A model generated the notes under the pieces. The model was not told the DNA's origin and searched no databases. It worked only from the letters and a program-made list of their open reading frames with translations. The position numbers were made by a program, and so were the translations under genes. Positions 63,704 through 64,000 of a DNA stretch of 64,000 bases are shown here, one piece after another. The stretch comes from Platynereis dumerilii (lineage: Eukaryota; Annelida; Polychaeta; Phyllodocida; Nereididae). Location: assembly GCA_026936325.1 (NCBI GenBank), contig JAPTHN010000003.1:63391192-63455191 (forward strand), given 5' to 3'. Each line of letters begins with the position of its first letter. Positions within the stretch are counted from its first letter, which is position 1.

Positions 63704-64000
63704 TTTGATAACGCAATTATGATACCAAACAAAAGCCAACATTTTCTACCAAATTTCATTGTTGCAACGTACTGTTGAGGGCCTCTGTAACTTAGCATGA
63801 AATCCAATTACAAGACCAGTACCTTTGTACACAAAATTTAATGTTAGACAAACATCAACAACTTGCAACAAGCCTGCAATTTCTCACGCAAGCATGAGAA
63901 TGCTTTGCACAGACCTATCACTCAGGGCCAAGGAAAGAGATTCTTGGAGAGTTGAAGTCAGAGTACCAGTTCCAGGAAACAACACAGCTTAAATATGCAG

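Overview
The window is animal nuclear DNA: AT-rich, gene-poor, intron-bearing and crowded with transposons and microsatellites. Frequent 'taggcctac'-type words, SINE-like repeats and a secreted C-type lectin suggest a marine invertebrate, perhaps a hemichordate or echinoderm. That guess rests on style only.

The left 27.5 kb is dominated by one Polinton/Maverick element (1885-27496, about 25.6 kb). It has ~0.5 kb terminal inverted repeats and a 6-bp target duplication (TATTTT). Its left part holds an unrecognised 383-aa protein gene, a gene for a signal-peptide-bearing type I membrane protein, and an array of ~251-bp tandem repeats. Next comes a tight minus-strand block of eight genes (12.5-19.0 kb): cysteine protease, double-jelly-roll major capsid protein, a basic core-like protein, a penton-like minor capsid protein, integrase, two poorly known family proteins and the packaging ATPase. 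A protein-primed DNA polymerase B with a spliced 5' side runs on the plus strand (about 19.5-25.5 kb). An unrecognised gene faces it next to the right terminal repeat. The terminal repeats are nearly identical, so the insertion is young; the element looks nearly whole, with perhaps one or two breaks.

The right 36 kb (27.5-64 kb) is host DNA. It holds a C-type lectin gene (exons at 34.6, 40.0 and 40.5 kb) whose third exon is split by a 5'-truncated LINE and, about 30 bp further on, by a TA-flanked MITE. A second, decayed copy of the lectin promoter and first exon lies at 55.9-57.9 kb and carries its own 1.5-kb insertion. Around these lie many non-autonomous DNA transposons: a PIF/Harbinger-like MITE (two copies), a Tc1/mariner-like MITE (three copies, one with a related empty site in the same window), a ~2-kb element with repeated GGTAAC sites, a ~5.9-kb inverted-repeat element studded with palindromes resembling RFX X-boxes, a ~1.5-kb long-TIR element, and an old transposase pseudogene in a 3-kb element. 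SINE-like repeats, an inverted segmental duplication and a 450-bp TCTA microsatellite complete the picture. I saw no rRNA, CRISPR or convincing host tRNA genes.
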